Below are positions 35,287 through 43,148 of a stretch of DNA of 46,650 nt, piece after piece. A model generated the notes under the pieces. It was not told where the DNA came from, did no database searches, and worked only from the letters and a program-made list of their open reading frames with translations. Both the position numbers and the translations under genes were made by a program. The number at the start of each line of letters is the position of its first letter. Position 1 is the first letter of the stretch. This DNA comes from Opitutia bacterium. GTDB lineage: Bacteria > Verrucomicrobiota > Verrucomicrobiia > Opitutales > Opitutaceae. The stretch lies in the NCBI GenBank assembly GCA_003142615.1, contig PLMW01000071.1:13304-59953 (forward strand), read 5' to 3'.

Positions 35287-35853
35287 TCATCGCCGCAGAA
35301 ACACGCCCACCGTCGGCTGGTGCGCGCCTTTGCCGAGGCGTTTGATGCACGTCCAGCCGGGCGGGGAAAGCGTGGCCCCGCCGGGCATCTCGAAGAGAAC
35401 CAGCGCCGCGGGTTTGGTGGCGAGCGCCTGCGCCAGCCGCGCAAAGAGCCTCGGCGCCGCCTCCGGGATGATCTCGTAAGGCGGGTCGATGAACACCAGA
35501 TCCGCCGCCGCAGTGCCGCCGGGCGGCGCCCAGGTGAGGGCGTCGGCCGTCGCCACCTCAACGCCCGCCACCTCGCGTCCCAAACTTCTGCTCACGACGG
35601 CGAGATTCTTTTTGATACAGGCAACCGCCTGGGCGTTGCGCTCCACAAAGACCCCGTCCGCCGCCCCGCGGCTCAACGCCTCCAATCCATAGGCTCCGCT
35701 GCCGGCAAAGAGATCCCAGAAGCGGGCTCCCGCCACCCGCGCACCTAGACTGGAAAACACCGCCTGCCGCATGCCATCCGTGGCCGGTCGCACGGCGCCG
35801 CCCTTCGGCGCCGTCAGCAATATGCCTCTCGCCGCACCGCCGCTTATCCGCAT
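35287..35853 (-). CDS. rsmD: 16S rRNA (guanine(966)-N2)-methyltransferase
   Basis: SAM-dependent methyltransferase acting on G966 of 16S rRNA. From the ATG at 35853 the 188-aa protein begins MRISGGAARGILLTAP, the family start, and has RPATDGMRQAVFSSLG, the SAM-binding FWDLFAGSGAYGLEALSRGA, VFVERN, and the catalytic VFIDPPYE (the N6/N2 DPPY motif). Length matches RsmD. It ends 17 bp from the end of rsmE in convergent orientation. The 265-bp spacer upstream (35854-36119) is AT-rich and must hold the promoters for rsmD and the WPLF/Mla operon; TATAGAAT at 36013-36020 is a -10-like sequence without a good -35. Confidence 0.93.
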   Translation of the reverse strand: MRISGGAARGILLTAPKGGAVRPATDGMRQAVFSSLGARVAGARFWDLFAGSGAYGLEALSRGAADGVFVERNAQAVACIKKNLAVVSRSLGREVAGVEVATADALTWAPPGGTAAADLVFIDPPYEIIPEAAPRLFARLAQALATKPAALVLFEMPGGATLSPPGWTCIKRLGKGAHQPTVGVFLRR

Positions 35854-36119
35854 GACTGCCTCCACCACTGGTTCATCGTTGCCTGCTTCCTCCGCAGTCC
35901 GGTCGCGGTCCAGCCATCACCAGACATGCCATCCTCTTTTTTCATCAACGGAACTTCGCTGTGGAATAACGGTAGTAACATGGAAGTTGCATGTTAGAAA
36001 TTGCACGTAACGTATAGAATCGTATTCTGACAATCTTAAATACGCTGGAACAGGCGGTTGCCAACTCTCCGCCTTGTCCGGCGCATTGGTCGTGTCCGTT
36101 TTCAGTCAAACTACAATCC

Positions 36120-37601
36120 ATGCGCACGCTCGGGCTCATCGCCCTTCTGGGTCTGGCGGGCCCCCTTGGCCTTCCGGCCGGGGCGGCGGAGCGCAACTTC
36201 TGGCCCTTCAAGGTTGAGCAGACGGTCACGGACCAGACCGGGGTCGGACCGGTCGAGTCATGGCAGGGTGGCGGGCCGCTGTTCTTCGGCCGGTTGCTGC
36301 CGGAGGGCGGCAGCGCCGGCGGTTTCCGGCCGTTTTATATCTACCAAAAGAATCCGTATGACCGGACCAGCGAGCGCGATTTCCTTTATCCGCTTCTGAT
36401 CCACCGCGAGGACGAGGTGGATCACCGCTGGAGCCTGCTGAGTCTCGTCAACTTCGACGGGCCCAAGGATTCCGCCGCCCCGGGCGTGCGCCATTTTGAT
36501 GCGTGGCCGATCTATTTCTCGCGCGACACCGGCGATCCGGCCACCTCCTACCACGCCGTGTTCCCCTTGCACGGCACGGTCCTCGACCGCTTCGGCAACG
36601 ACCGGGTGACCTGGACGCTCTTCCCGCTCTACGGCCGCTTCGAGCACCACGGGGTCACCACGACCACCGCGCCCTGGCCAATCGTGAAAATCATCGAAGG
36701 CGACGGCCACCACGGTTTCGCGCTGTGGCCGCTGTTCGGCTGGCGCGCCAAGACGGACGTCTATCGCGAGCAATATTATCTCTGGCCGCTCATCTACAAG
36801 AACGAGGCGAAGCTGGGAGAGCCCACGCCCGAGGTGGAACTCGGCGTGCTGCCATTCTATGCGCGCGACCAGCAGGCCGGCGCCCTGAGCGAGACCTATC
36901 TGTGGCCGTTTTTCGGCTACACGCACCGCACCGCGCCCTACCGCTACGACGAGACGCGCTGGTTCTGGCCGCTGCTGGTGCAGGGCCGCGGCGACGACCG
37001 CCGCATCAACCGCTGGGCGCCGTTCTACACGCATTCGACCATCAAGGGCGACGACAAGCACTGGGTGCTCTGGCCGCTGTTCCGCGAGGAAAAATGGAAC
37101 GACGGCGGCCTGGCGCAGACCAAGACGCAGTTCCTTTATTTCCTCTACTGGTCGCTGCAGCAGCGCAGCGCCGTTCGTCCGGCGCTGGCCCCCGCCCAAA
37201 AAACGCACCTCTGGCCGCTCTTCAGCTACTGGGACAATGGGGCGGGCCGCCGCCAGTTCCAGGTTCTCAGCCCGCTCGAGGTCTTCTTTCCGTACAACGA
37301 ACCCGTAAGACTGGCTTACACCCCCCTCTTCGCGCTCTACCGCTACGATCGGCGCGCCCCGGACGACATGCGGGGCTCCTTCCTCTGGGACGCCATCACC
37401 TGGCGGCGTTCACCGGAGCAGCGCGAGTTTCATCTCGGTCCGTTGCTCAGTGTCGTGAGCGGTCCCGGCGGCCGGCGCGTCGCGCTCGGCTGCGGCCTGA
37501 TCGGTCTGAATCGCGGTCCGGAGGAACGCACCTGGCGACTGTTCCTGTTCGATTTTCACACGAAAAGCACTACCAAGGTCTCAACGGCTCCTTCGCCATG
37601 A
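36120..37601 (+). CDS. Exported WPLF-repeat protein, candidate envelope partner of the Mla transporter
   Basis: A 493-aa protein with a signal peptide (MRTLGLIALLGLAGPLGLPA, cut near AGAA-E). The mature chain repeats a short aromatic-Pro-hydrophobic motif: WPIY at 129, FPLH 148, FPLY 168, WPIV 186, WPLF 203, WPLI 222, LPFY 244, WPFF 262, WPLL 283, APFY 299, WPLF 318 and WPLF 365, mostly 17-23 residues apart, with charged turns between. Regular spacing near 19 residues suggests beta-hairpin repeats, for example an outer-membrane barrel or other beta-rich fold; this is inference. I do not recognise a named family. Its stop overlaps the mlaE start (ATGA), so it is translationally coupled to the transporter. 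Confidence 0.8.
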   Translation: MRTLGLIALLGLAGPLGLPAGAAERNFWPFKVEQTVTDQTGVGPVESWQGGGPLFFGRLLPEGGSAGGFRPFYIYQKNPYDRTSERDFLYPLLIHREDEVDHRWSLLSLVNFDGPKDSAAPGVRHFDAWPIYFSRDTGDPATSYHAVFPLHGTVLDRFGNDRVTWTLFPLYGRFEHHGVTTTTAPWPIVKIIEGDGHHGFALWPLFGWRAKTDVYREQYYLWPLIYKNEAKLGEPTPEVELGVLPFYARDQQAGALSETYLWPFFGYTHRTAPYRYDETRWFWPLLVQGRGDDRRINRWAPFYTHSTIKGDDKHWVLWPLFREEKWNDGGLAQTKTQFLYFLYWSLQQRSAVRPALAPAQKTHLWPLFSYWDNGAGRRQFQVLSPLEVFFPYNEPVRLAYTPLFALYRYDRRAPDDMRGSFLWDAITWRRSPEQREFHLGPLLSVVSGPGGRRVALGCGLIGLNRGPEERTWRLFLFDFHTKSTTKVSTAPSP

Positions 37602-38350
37602 AACAATTCATCGCCTTCTGCGAAAGCTTCGGCAGCGCGCTGTGCATGCTGGGGCGCTCGGCGTGTTATATCAACACGCTGCCGCGGCAATTTCCGCGCT
37701 TCATCGAGCAGTGCTACATGATCGGTTACACGACGATGCCCATCGTCACCATCCTGTGCTTTTTCATCGGCAGCGCGCTGGCCCAGCAGAGCGGCTACAG
37801 CATGGAGAACTTCGGCGCCAAGCAGTTCATCGGCGCGCTCGTCGGCCTTTCCATGGTCCGCGAACTCGGTCCCGTCATGGTCGCCATCCTCGTCGCCGGC
37901 CGCGTGGGTTCGGCCATCACCGCCGAGCTGGCCTCGATGAAGGTGTACCAGGAGGTCGACGCGCTCGTCACCATGGACATCCCGCCCGAGCGCATCCTCG
38001 TGCTGCCCCGTCTCGCCGCCGTGCTCGTGATGATGCCGGTGCTCACGGTTATCGCCAATCTCTGCGGCTGGTATGGCGGCGCGCTTGTGTGCCAGTACAC
38101 GAAGTCCATCTCCGTCGACTCCCAGTCCTACTTCGCGGTGCTCAAACGTTTCATGACGGCTCGGGATATCAGTGACGGCCTTCTCAAGGCCGAGGTGTTC
38201 GGTTTCGTGGTGATAACCATCTGCTGCCACATCGGGCTCAGCACCCGCGGCGGCCCGCGTGAGATCGGCGCCTCCCTTACCAAGGCCATCGTCACATCGC
38301 TCATTTTCATTCTCGTGCTTGATTACTTCATCAACGAAATCCTGATCTAA
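37598..38350 (+). CDS. mlaE: MlaE-family ABC permease
   Basis: Inner-membrane permease of an MCE/Mla-type lipid transporter. The 250-aa protein has the MlaE domain pattern: an amphipathic N-terminus, several helices (MPIVTILCFFIGSALAQQSG; LGPVMVAILVAGRVGSAITA; LPRLAAVLVMMPVLTVIANL), and the conserved RELGPVMVAILVAGRVGSAI and ELASMKVYQEVDALVTMDI segments. The ATG at 37598 overlaps the stop of the WPLF gene by 4 nt (ATGA), indicating coupled translation. mlaF follows after 6 nt. In E. coli MlaE moves phospholipids between outer and inner membrane; direction is not readable here. Confidence 0.93.
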   Translation: MKQFIAFCESFGSALCMLGRSACYINTLPRQFPRFIEQCYMIGYTTMPIVTILCFFIGSALAQQSGYSMENFGAKQFIGALVGLSMVRELGPVMVAILVAGRVGSAITAELASMKVYQEVDALVTMDIPPERILVLPRLAAVLVMMPVLTVIANLCGWYGGALVCQYTKSISVDSQSYFAVLKRFMTARDISDGLLKAEVFGFVVITICCHIGLSTRGGPREIGASLTKAIVTSLIFILVLDYFINEILI

Positions 38351-38356
38351 GCCGCC

Positions 38357-39160
38357 ATGAGCACCGCTGACCCCGCCCCGCTTTCCCTCCGACAGACGGT
38401 CGGCATCACCGTCGCGCATCTGACCAAGAAGTTCGCCAATGTCACGGTGCTGAACGACGTCAGTTTCGAGGTGCGCCCCGGGGAGATCTTCTGCCTCATG
38501 GGCCCCAGCGGTTCGGGCAAGACGGTTCTCCTCAAACATATCGTCGGCCTCGAGACGCCCACGAGCGGCCAGGTGCGCATCGGCGAGTTTGATGCGTCCG
38601 ACCCGGCCACACGCGCCAAGGTCCGCCTCGCCTTCGTCTTCCAGGCGGGCGCGCTGTTCAACTCGATGACGGTCTATGACAACCTGGCGCTCTATCCGCG
38701 CGAGCACCGCCTGGGCGATGAGAAGGATATCCGGGAACGCGTGATGCACGCCCTCTCGATCCTCTCCCTCGAGAAGGCGCTGAACAAAATGCCCTCGGAA
38801 CTGTCCGGCGGCATGAAGCGGCGCGTCGCCATCGCCCGCGCCCTCGTCATGGAACCGCAGCTCCTGCTCTACGACGAACCCACCGCCGAACTCGATCCCA
38901 TCCTCGGCGCCACCATCATCGAGATCATCGCGACGCTGCGCGAACACACCGCCGTCACCAGCCTGGTGGTCACCCACGATCGCTCCCTCGCCCTCAGCAT
39001 CGCCGACCGCGTCGCCATCATTATGGACGGCCGCATCCGTGCCGTGGGCGTGCCGGAGGATTTTAAGCGCACCACCGACCCCGTCATCACCAACTTCCTC
39101 AGTCCACTCATCGACCTCAAGCATCCCCGTTTCAAACAACTGGAGAACGATCATGAATAA
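38357..39160 (+). CDS. mlaF: ABC transporter ATP-binding protein of the Mla system
   Basis: Cytoplasmic ATPase that powers MlaE. The 267-aa protein has Walker A GPSGSGKT (49-56), Q-loop Gln96 in FVFQAGALF, signature LSGGM (149-153), Walker B LLLYDEPTAELD (169-180, with the MlaF-like DEPTAELD) and the switch His in VVTHD. FVFQAGALFNSMTVYDNL is characteristic of MlaF-type ATPases. The C-terminal tail (LSPLIDLKHPRFKQLENDHE) is polar. Its last 8 nt overlap the start of mlaD. No STAS-domain mlaB gene is present in the operon. Confidence 0.94.
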   Translation: MSTADPAPLSLRQTVGITVAHLTKKFANVTVLNDVSFEVRPGEIFCLMGPSGSGKTVLLKHIVGLETPTSGQVRIGEFDASDPATRAKVRLAFVFQAGALFNSMTVYDNLALYPREHRLGDEKDIRERVMHALSILSLEKALNKMPSELSGGMKRRVAIARALVMEPQLLLYDEPTAELDPILGATIIEIIATLREHTAVTSLVVTHDRSLALSIADRVAIIMDGRIRAVGVPEDFKRTTDPVITNFLSPLIDLKHPRFKQLENDHE

Positions 39161-40142
39161 CAGCACGCAGACCATCCGTATCGGCCTTTTCTTCATCCTG
39201 GGCCTCGCCCTCCTTTGGGTGACCTTCGAATCGCTCAATGGCGGCCGCGTTTTCAAACAAAAGGGGTATACGCTCACCGCCCGCTTCGACAACCTGAAGG
39301 GCCTCCGGGACGGCGACGACGTGCTGATGGCCGGCGTCAGGATCGGCGCGGTCGCCCAAACCCGTCTCGCCGGCCGCCAGGCCGAGGCCGTGCTCAGGAT
39401 CGAGCCCACGATCGCCATTGCCAGCGACGCCGTCGCCATGGTGGCCCAATCCAGCCTCCTTGGCGCCAACCATCTCGAGGTCGCGGTCGGTTCGCCCGAC
39501 GTTCCGCGGCTGGAACCCGGCTCCGTGCTCAAAACCCGGGATACGGTCGATATGAACGAGGTCATCGCCAAGCTCGGTTCTCTCGGAGATCGCCTGGAGA
39601 AGGTCGTGACCGAGATTGGCCAGAACCTGGGCGGCGGCGAGGGCGGCAGCCTCTTCACCAAAATCGACAGGCTCGTCACCGACAACGGCCCGAAACTCAC
39701 CGAAACCGTGTCCAACCTGCAGGAGATCACCACCAAGATCCGCACCGGCGAAGGCACACTCGGCCACCTCGTGAACGACTCGAAGCTTCATGACGAGCTG
39801 CTCGCCTCCGTGGGCGAAATCAAGGGCGCGGCCACCGACGCGCGCATCTTCGTGGCGAACGCCCAGTCGATCCTGGATCAGGTGAAAGCGGGCAAGGGTG
39901 CGCTCGGCACGCTCGTCTTCGACGAACAGACGGGCAACGAGATCAAAATCACGGTGAAAAACCTCCAGGACATCTCGACCAAACTCAACTCCGGGCAGGG
40001 TACGCTCGGCAAATTGATGAACGAAGACACCCTCTACCGCCAGGCGCAGGGCACCCTCCGGAAGGTTGACCAGATGACCGATGGCTTGAGCGACCAGGGT
40101 CCGATCACCGCGGTGGGCGTCGCCGCCAAGTCGCTGTTTTGA
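39153..40142 (+). CDS. mlaD: MCE-domain substrate-binding protein of the Mla system
   Basis: A 329-aa protein with one N-terminal membrane helix (IGLFFILGLALLWVTF, 10-25), an MCE domain (about 36-115: YTLTARFDNLKGLRDGDDVL, GVRIGAV, SLLGANHLEV), and a long helical periplasmic tail. The tail holds three copies of a GxGTLGxL(V/M)ND-like motif (199-208, 247-256, 281-290), each followed by a helical stretch, suggesting a needle-like extension longer than in E. coli MlaD (about 183 aa). MlaD hexamers form a lipid channel over MlaE; a longer tail could span more of the periplasm. The operon ends with a strong terminator. Confidence 0.92.
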   Translation: MNNSTQTIRIGLFFILGLALLWVTFESLNGGRVFKQKGYTLTARFDNLKGLRDGDDVLMAGVRIGAVAQTRLAGRQAEAVLRIEPTIAIASDAVAMVAQSSLLGANHLEVAVGSPDVPRLEPGSVLKTRDTVDMNEVIAKLGSLGDRLEKVVTEIGQNLGGGEGGSLFTKIDRLVTDNGPKLTETVSNLQEITTKIRTGEGTLGHLVNDSKLHDELLASVGEIKGAATDARIFVANAQSILDQVKAGKGALGTLVFDEQTGNEIKITVKNLQDISTKLNSGQGTLGKLMNEDTLYRQAQGTLRKVDQMTDGLSDQGPITAVGVAAKSLF

Positions 40143-40173
40143 GCCACCGCCGCGTTCTCCAGTCCATGCCCCC

Positions 40174-40206
40174 ACGGCCGGCGGTCAGCGCCGGCCGTTT
40201 TGTTTT
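40174..40206 (+). terminator. Rho-independent terminator of the WPLF-mlaEFD operon
   Basis: ACGGCCGGCG (40174-40183) and CGCCGGCCGT (40189-40198) form a perfect 10-bp stem with a GTCAG loop, followed by TTTTGTTTT. It starts 31 bp after the mlaD stop. Confidence 0.92.
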
Positions 40207-40255
40207 CCCGCAACAGGTTTGCCTCCAGGGCGGACGCCGGCTTGCATGAATCCTC

Positions 40256-40777
40256 ATGGTACGGTTCCGCTTTGACCCCATGACCGCCGCCGACTGGCCG
40301 ACAGTGCAGCGCATTTACCAGGAAGGCATCGCCACCGGCCATGCCACATTCGAAAGCGCCCCGCCGGCGACCTGGGAGGATTTCATCAAGAGCAAGCTCG
40401 CCCGGTGCAGCCTCGTCGCGCGCGACGGGAACGGCGAACCCGTCGGCTGGGCCGTGCTGGCGCCGGTGTCGGCGCGCAGGGTCTACGCCGGCGTGGCCGA
40501 GGTGAGCTTCTATGTCGCGGCGGCGCATCGCGGCCAGGGCGCCGGCGATGCCCTCCTCGGCGAACTCATCCGCATAGCCGAGGCCGGCGGCATCTGGACG
40601 CTGCAATCGTCCACGTTTCAGGAAAACGCGGCCAGTATCGCGCTGCAGCAAAAACACGGCTTTCGCATCATCGGGCGGCGCGAGCGCATCGGCCGCATGA
40701 GCCACGGTCCGCTCGCCGGCCGCTGGCGCGACACCGTTCTGCTGGAGCGGCGGAGCCGGGTGATCGGCGCGGATTGA
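40256..40777 (+). CDS. GNAT-family N-acetyltransferase (phosphinothricin acetyltransferase-like)
   Basis: A 173-aa acetyl-CoA-dependent acetyltransferase. The opening PMTAADWPTVQRIYQEGIAT and GHATFESAPPATWEDF are typical of the Pat/MnaT group (phosphinothricin or methionine sulfoximine acetyltransferases). The acetyl-CoA loop is VAAAHRGQGAGDALLGELI (motif A R/Q-G-x-G), and LQSSTFQENAASIALQQKHGF is the usual motif B. Activity could be directed at methionine sulfone-type compounds; the substrate is inferred from family only. It is a single gene between the Mla terminator and the convergent uxaC. Confidence 0.88.
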   Translation: MVRFRFDPMTAADWPTVQRIYQEGIATGHATFESAPPATWEDFIKSKLARCSLVARDGNGEPVGWAVLAPVSARRVYAGVAEVSFYVAAAHRGQGAGDALLGELIRIAEAGGIWTLQSSTFQENAASIALQQKHGFRIIGRRERIGRMSHGPLAGRWRDTVLLERRSRVIGAD

Positions 40778-40837
40778 CCCGCGTCGGATCGTGCCCGCAC
40801 CCGGACAGACGGCGGGAATTCCCGGGACCGTCCGTGG

Positions 40838-42265
40838 CTAGAAGTTCGCGGTCTCGAGGCCGAAGTAGCGGACGGCGTTCTGGTAGCAGACGTTCTCCAC
40901 GAGTTCGCCCAGGGCCCGGCGGTCGGCGGGAATGAGCCCCGCCTCGACATCCGCACCCAGCAGGGCGCAGAGCAGGCGGCGGAAATACTCATGGCGCACG
41001 TAGCTGAGGAAGCTGCGCGAATCGGTGAGCATGCCGACAAAACGGCTGAGCAGGCCCAGATTGGACAGCGCGTTGATCTGCCATTCCATCCCCTCCCGCT
41101 GGTCGAGGAACCACCAGCTGCTGCCGAACTGGATCTTGCCGGGCAGGGTGCCATCCTGGAAATTGCCGATCATCGTGGCGAAGGCGTAGTTGTCGGCCGG
41201 ATTGACGTTGTAGAGGACGACCTTGGGCAGCTTGTTTTCGGCGTCGAGCCGGTCGAGGTAGCGCGAAAGCGAGCGGGTTTGCGGGAAATCACCGATGGAG
41301 TCGACGCCGGCATCCGCGCCAAGGCGTTTCATCAGGCGGCTGTTGTTGTTGCGCAGGGCCCCCAGGTGCAGCTGCTTCGTCCAGCCACAGTCGGCGTCCA
41401 GGCGGCCGAAATAGAGCATCATGAACGAGGCGTATTTCGCCCACTGCTCGGGCGTGGCGGCCGTGCCGGTGCGCGCCCGGGCGAAGATCGCGGCGGCCTC
41501 GCGCTCGGTGCAGTCTTCGGCGGGGACGTATTCCATGCCGTGGTCGGACAGGCGGCCGCCCAGCAAATGAAAGAAGTCGTGCCGCTGCTTGAGCGCGGCC
41601 AGGAAGCCGGCCAGATCCTTCACGTCGATGTTGGCGCGCGCGGCGAGCTGGTCGCACCAGACATTGAAGGCCGCCGGCTGGTTGACGAGCAGCGCCTTGT
41701 CCGGCCGGAAAGCCGGGAAGACCCGCGTGGCCAGCTTGGATTTTCTGATCGTCTGGTGGTGCGCCAGATCGTCGACGGGATCGTCGGTCGTGCAGACCAC
41801 GGCCACCTTGAACTTCGTGAGGATGCCATGCACGGAGAGCGCGGGCTCCTGCAACTTTGCGTTGGCGAGTTTCCAGATTTTCGGGGCGTTCGACTCATTG
41901 ATCAGCAGATCGATGCCGAAATAGCGCCGCAGTTCGAGGTGCGACCAATGGTACAGCGGGTTGCGCAGCGTCTGGGGCACGGTCCCCGCATAGGCGAGAA
42001 ACTTGTCGTAATCGCTCGTCGCATTCCCGGTGATGAGGTCCTCCGGCACGCCGTTGGCCCGCATCGCCCGCCACTTGTAGTGATCGCCGGCCAGCCAGAC
42101 TTGATGAAGATTCTCGAAGCGCCGGTTGGCGGCGATCTCGGCGGGCGGCAGGTGGCAGTGGTAATCGAAGATGGGCTGATGGATGGCATGCTCGAAGTAG
42201 AGCGTGCGGGCCCATCGGGTCGTGAGCAGGAAATCGTCGGGCAGGAAGGGTCGGGCGGTGGGCAT
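40838..42265 (-). CDS. uxaC: Glucuronate isomerase (uronate isomerase)
   Basis: Isomerises D-glucuronate to D-fructuronate (and D-galacturonate to D-tagaturonate), first step of hexuronate catabolism. The 475-aa protein has the amidohydrolase-like metal site IFDYHCHLPPAEIA near residue 32, FENLHQVWLAGDHYKWRAMR, VVCTTDDPVDDL, RPDKAL, HLGALRNNN and GSSWWFLDQREGMEWQI, all typical UxaC motifs, and RHEYFRRLLC near the end. Start ATG at 42265. It is the last gene of argG, Gfo/Idh, isomerase, uxaC, 14 bp after the isomerase. A palindrome identical to that of the KDG-kinase operon lies 79 bp upstream. No uxaA, uxaB, uxuA or uxuB is present. Confidence 0.96.
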   Translation of the reverse strand: MPTARPFLPDDFLLTTRWARTLYFEHAIHQPIFDYHCHLPPAEIAANRRFENLHQVWLAGDHYKWRAMRANGVPEDLITGNATSDYDKFLAYAGTVPQTLRNPLYHWSHLELRRYFGIDLLINESNAPKIWKLANAKLQEPALSVHGILTKFKVAVVCTTDDPVDDLAHHQTIRKSKLATRVFPAFRPDKALLVNQPAAFNVWCDQLAARANIDVKDLAGFLAALKQRHDFFHLLGGRLSDHGMEYVPAEDCTEREAAAIFARARTGTAATPEQWAKYASFMMLYFGRLDADCGWTKQLHLGALRNNNSRLMKRLGADAGVDSIGDFPQTRSLSRYLDRLDAENKLPKVVLYNVNPADNYAFATMIGNFQDGTLPGKIQFGSSWWFLDQREGMEWQINALSNLGLLSRFVGMLTDSRSFLSYVRHEYFRRLLCALLGADVEAGLIPADRRALGELVENVCYQNAVRYFGLETANF

Positions 42266-42279
42266 GGCGGGGCGGTTGA

Positions 42280-43050
42280 TTACACAACGAGGTTGGCCTT
42301 GAGATAATCGAGGCTGATTTTGAGGGAGTCGAAAGGATCATTCGGACACGTGTCCTGTTCAACAATAAACCACTGGCAACCGGACCGCTCGGCCTCGGCG
42401 ATGATGCGCTTGAAGGGTAGCGTGCCCGCGCCGATCTCGCAGAAGATGGGCTGGCGCTCCCGGGTGATGGCGTAGTCCTTAAGATGGATGAACGGCAGGC
42501 GCCCGCGGAGTTTCCGGCACCACTCCACGCAGTCGCCGCCGCCAAAATGGACCCAGTAGGTGTCAAGCTCGCCGACAAGATTCCGTGGATCGGTGTGCGC
42601 GTAGATATAGTCGAGCACCGGCGCGCCCTGAAACTTGAGGAATTCGATGTCGTGGTTGTGGTAGCCGAGGGTGAGTCCGGCGGCGCGGAACCGGGCGCCC
42701 GCGGCGTCGAGCTTGCGCACGAGCGTGGTGACGCTGTCCGCATCGCCAAAGTCCACGCCCTGCGGATAGGGATAAGCCGTCAGCCGGCAGCCGAGCTTCT
42801 GGAGACTTTCGATGGCCCGCTCCGGCTGGTCGAGGATGACGGCCGCCGGTTCATGCGTGGCGCAGATCACCAGGCCTTCGCCGGCCATGATCTTCACGAT
42901 TTCGTGCTCCGGGATCGGACCGAGCCCGCTGAGTTGCACCGCCTCGTATCCGATCGCACGGATTCTCCCCGCCGTGGCGGCCAGCGCGGAGGCGGTTTTG
43001 CAGAAATCGCGAACGGTATAGAGCTGGGCGGCAACCTGGGCGGGTTTCAT
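42280..43050 (-). CDS. Sugar phosphate isomerase/epimerase (xylose isomerase-like TIM barrel)
   Basis: A 256-aa member of the AP endonuclease 2/xylose-isomerase-like family. Motifs include AAQLYTVRDF, GYEAVQLSG, ATHEP, LGYHNHDIEF with metal-binding His residues, ELDTYWVHFGG, HLKDYAI and GAGTLPFKRI, WFIVEQDTCP. The metal-binding Glu/Asp/His pattern of the fold is present. Activity of these proteins ranges over isomerases and epimerases; the substrate cannot be given, but it lies between a Gfo/Idh oxidoreductase and uxaC, suggesting sugar or sugar-acid metabolism. Start ATG at 43050. Confidence 0.85.
   Translation of the reverse strand: MKPAQVAAQLYTVRDFCKTASALAATAGRIRAIGYEAVQLSGLGPIPEHEIVKIMAGEGLVICATHEPAAVILDQPERAIESLQKLGCRLTAYPYPQGVDFGDADSVTTLVRKLDAAGARFRAAGLTLGYHNHDIEFLKFQGAPVLDYIYAHTDPRNLVGELDTYWVHFGGGDCVEWCRKLRGRLPFIHLKDYAITRERQPIFCEIGAGTLPFKRIIAEAERSGCQWFIVEQDTCPNDPFDSLKISLDYLKANLVV
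42344..42355. promoter_or_regulatory. Second copy of the GGACACGTGTCC palindrome, upstream of uxaC
   Basis: The same perfect 12-bp palindrome as at 25932-25943 lies inside the 3' part of the isomerase gene (codons for QDTCP) and 79 bp before the uxaC start. Since it overlaps coding sequence, chance or codon constraint is possible; the matched distance to a second hexuronate-pathway gene makes an intragenic operator plausible. Confidence 0.4.
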
Positions 43051-43148
43051 GGAGAAAAGGATGTGGTCAGGAGCGCCGGCTCGCGGTGGTTGCGTGTCCG
43101 GACCGAAGACAGGGGCGGACTCCCCTGCCTGGCCGGATGCGCCGGTGT

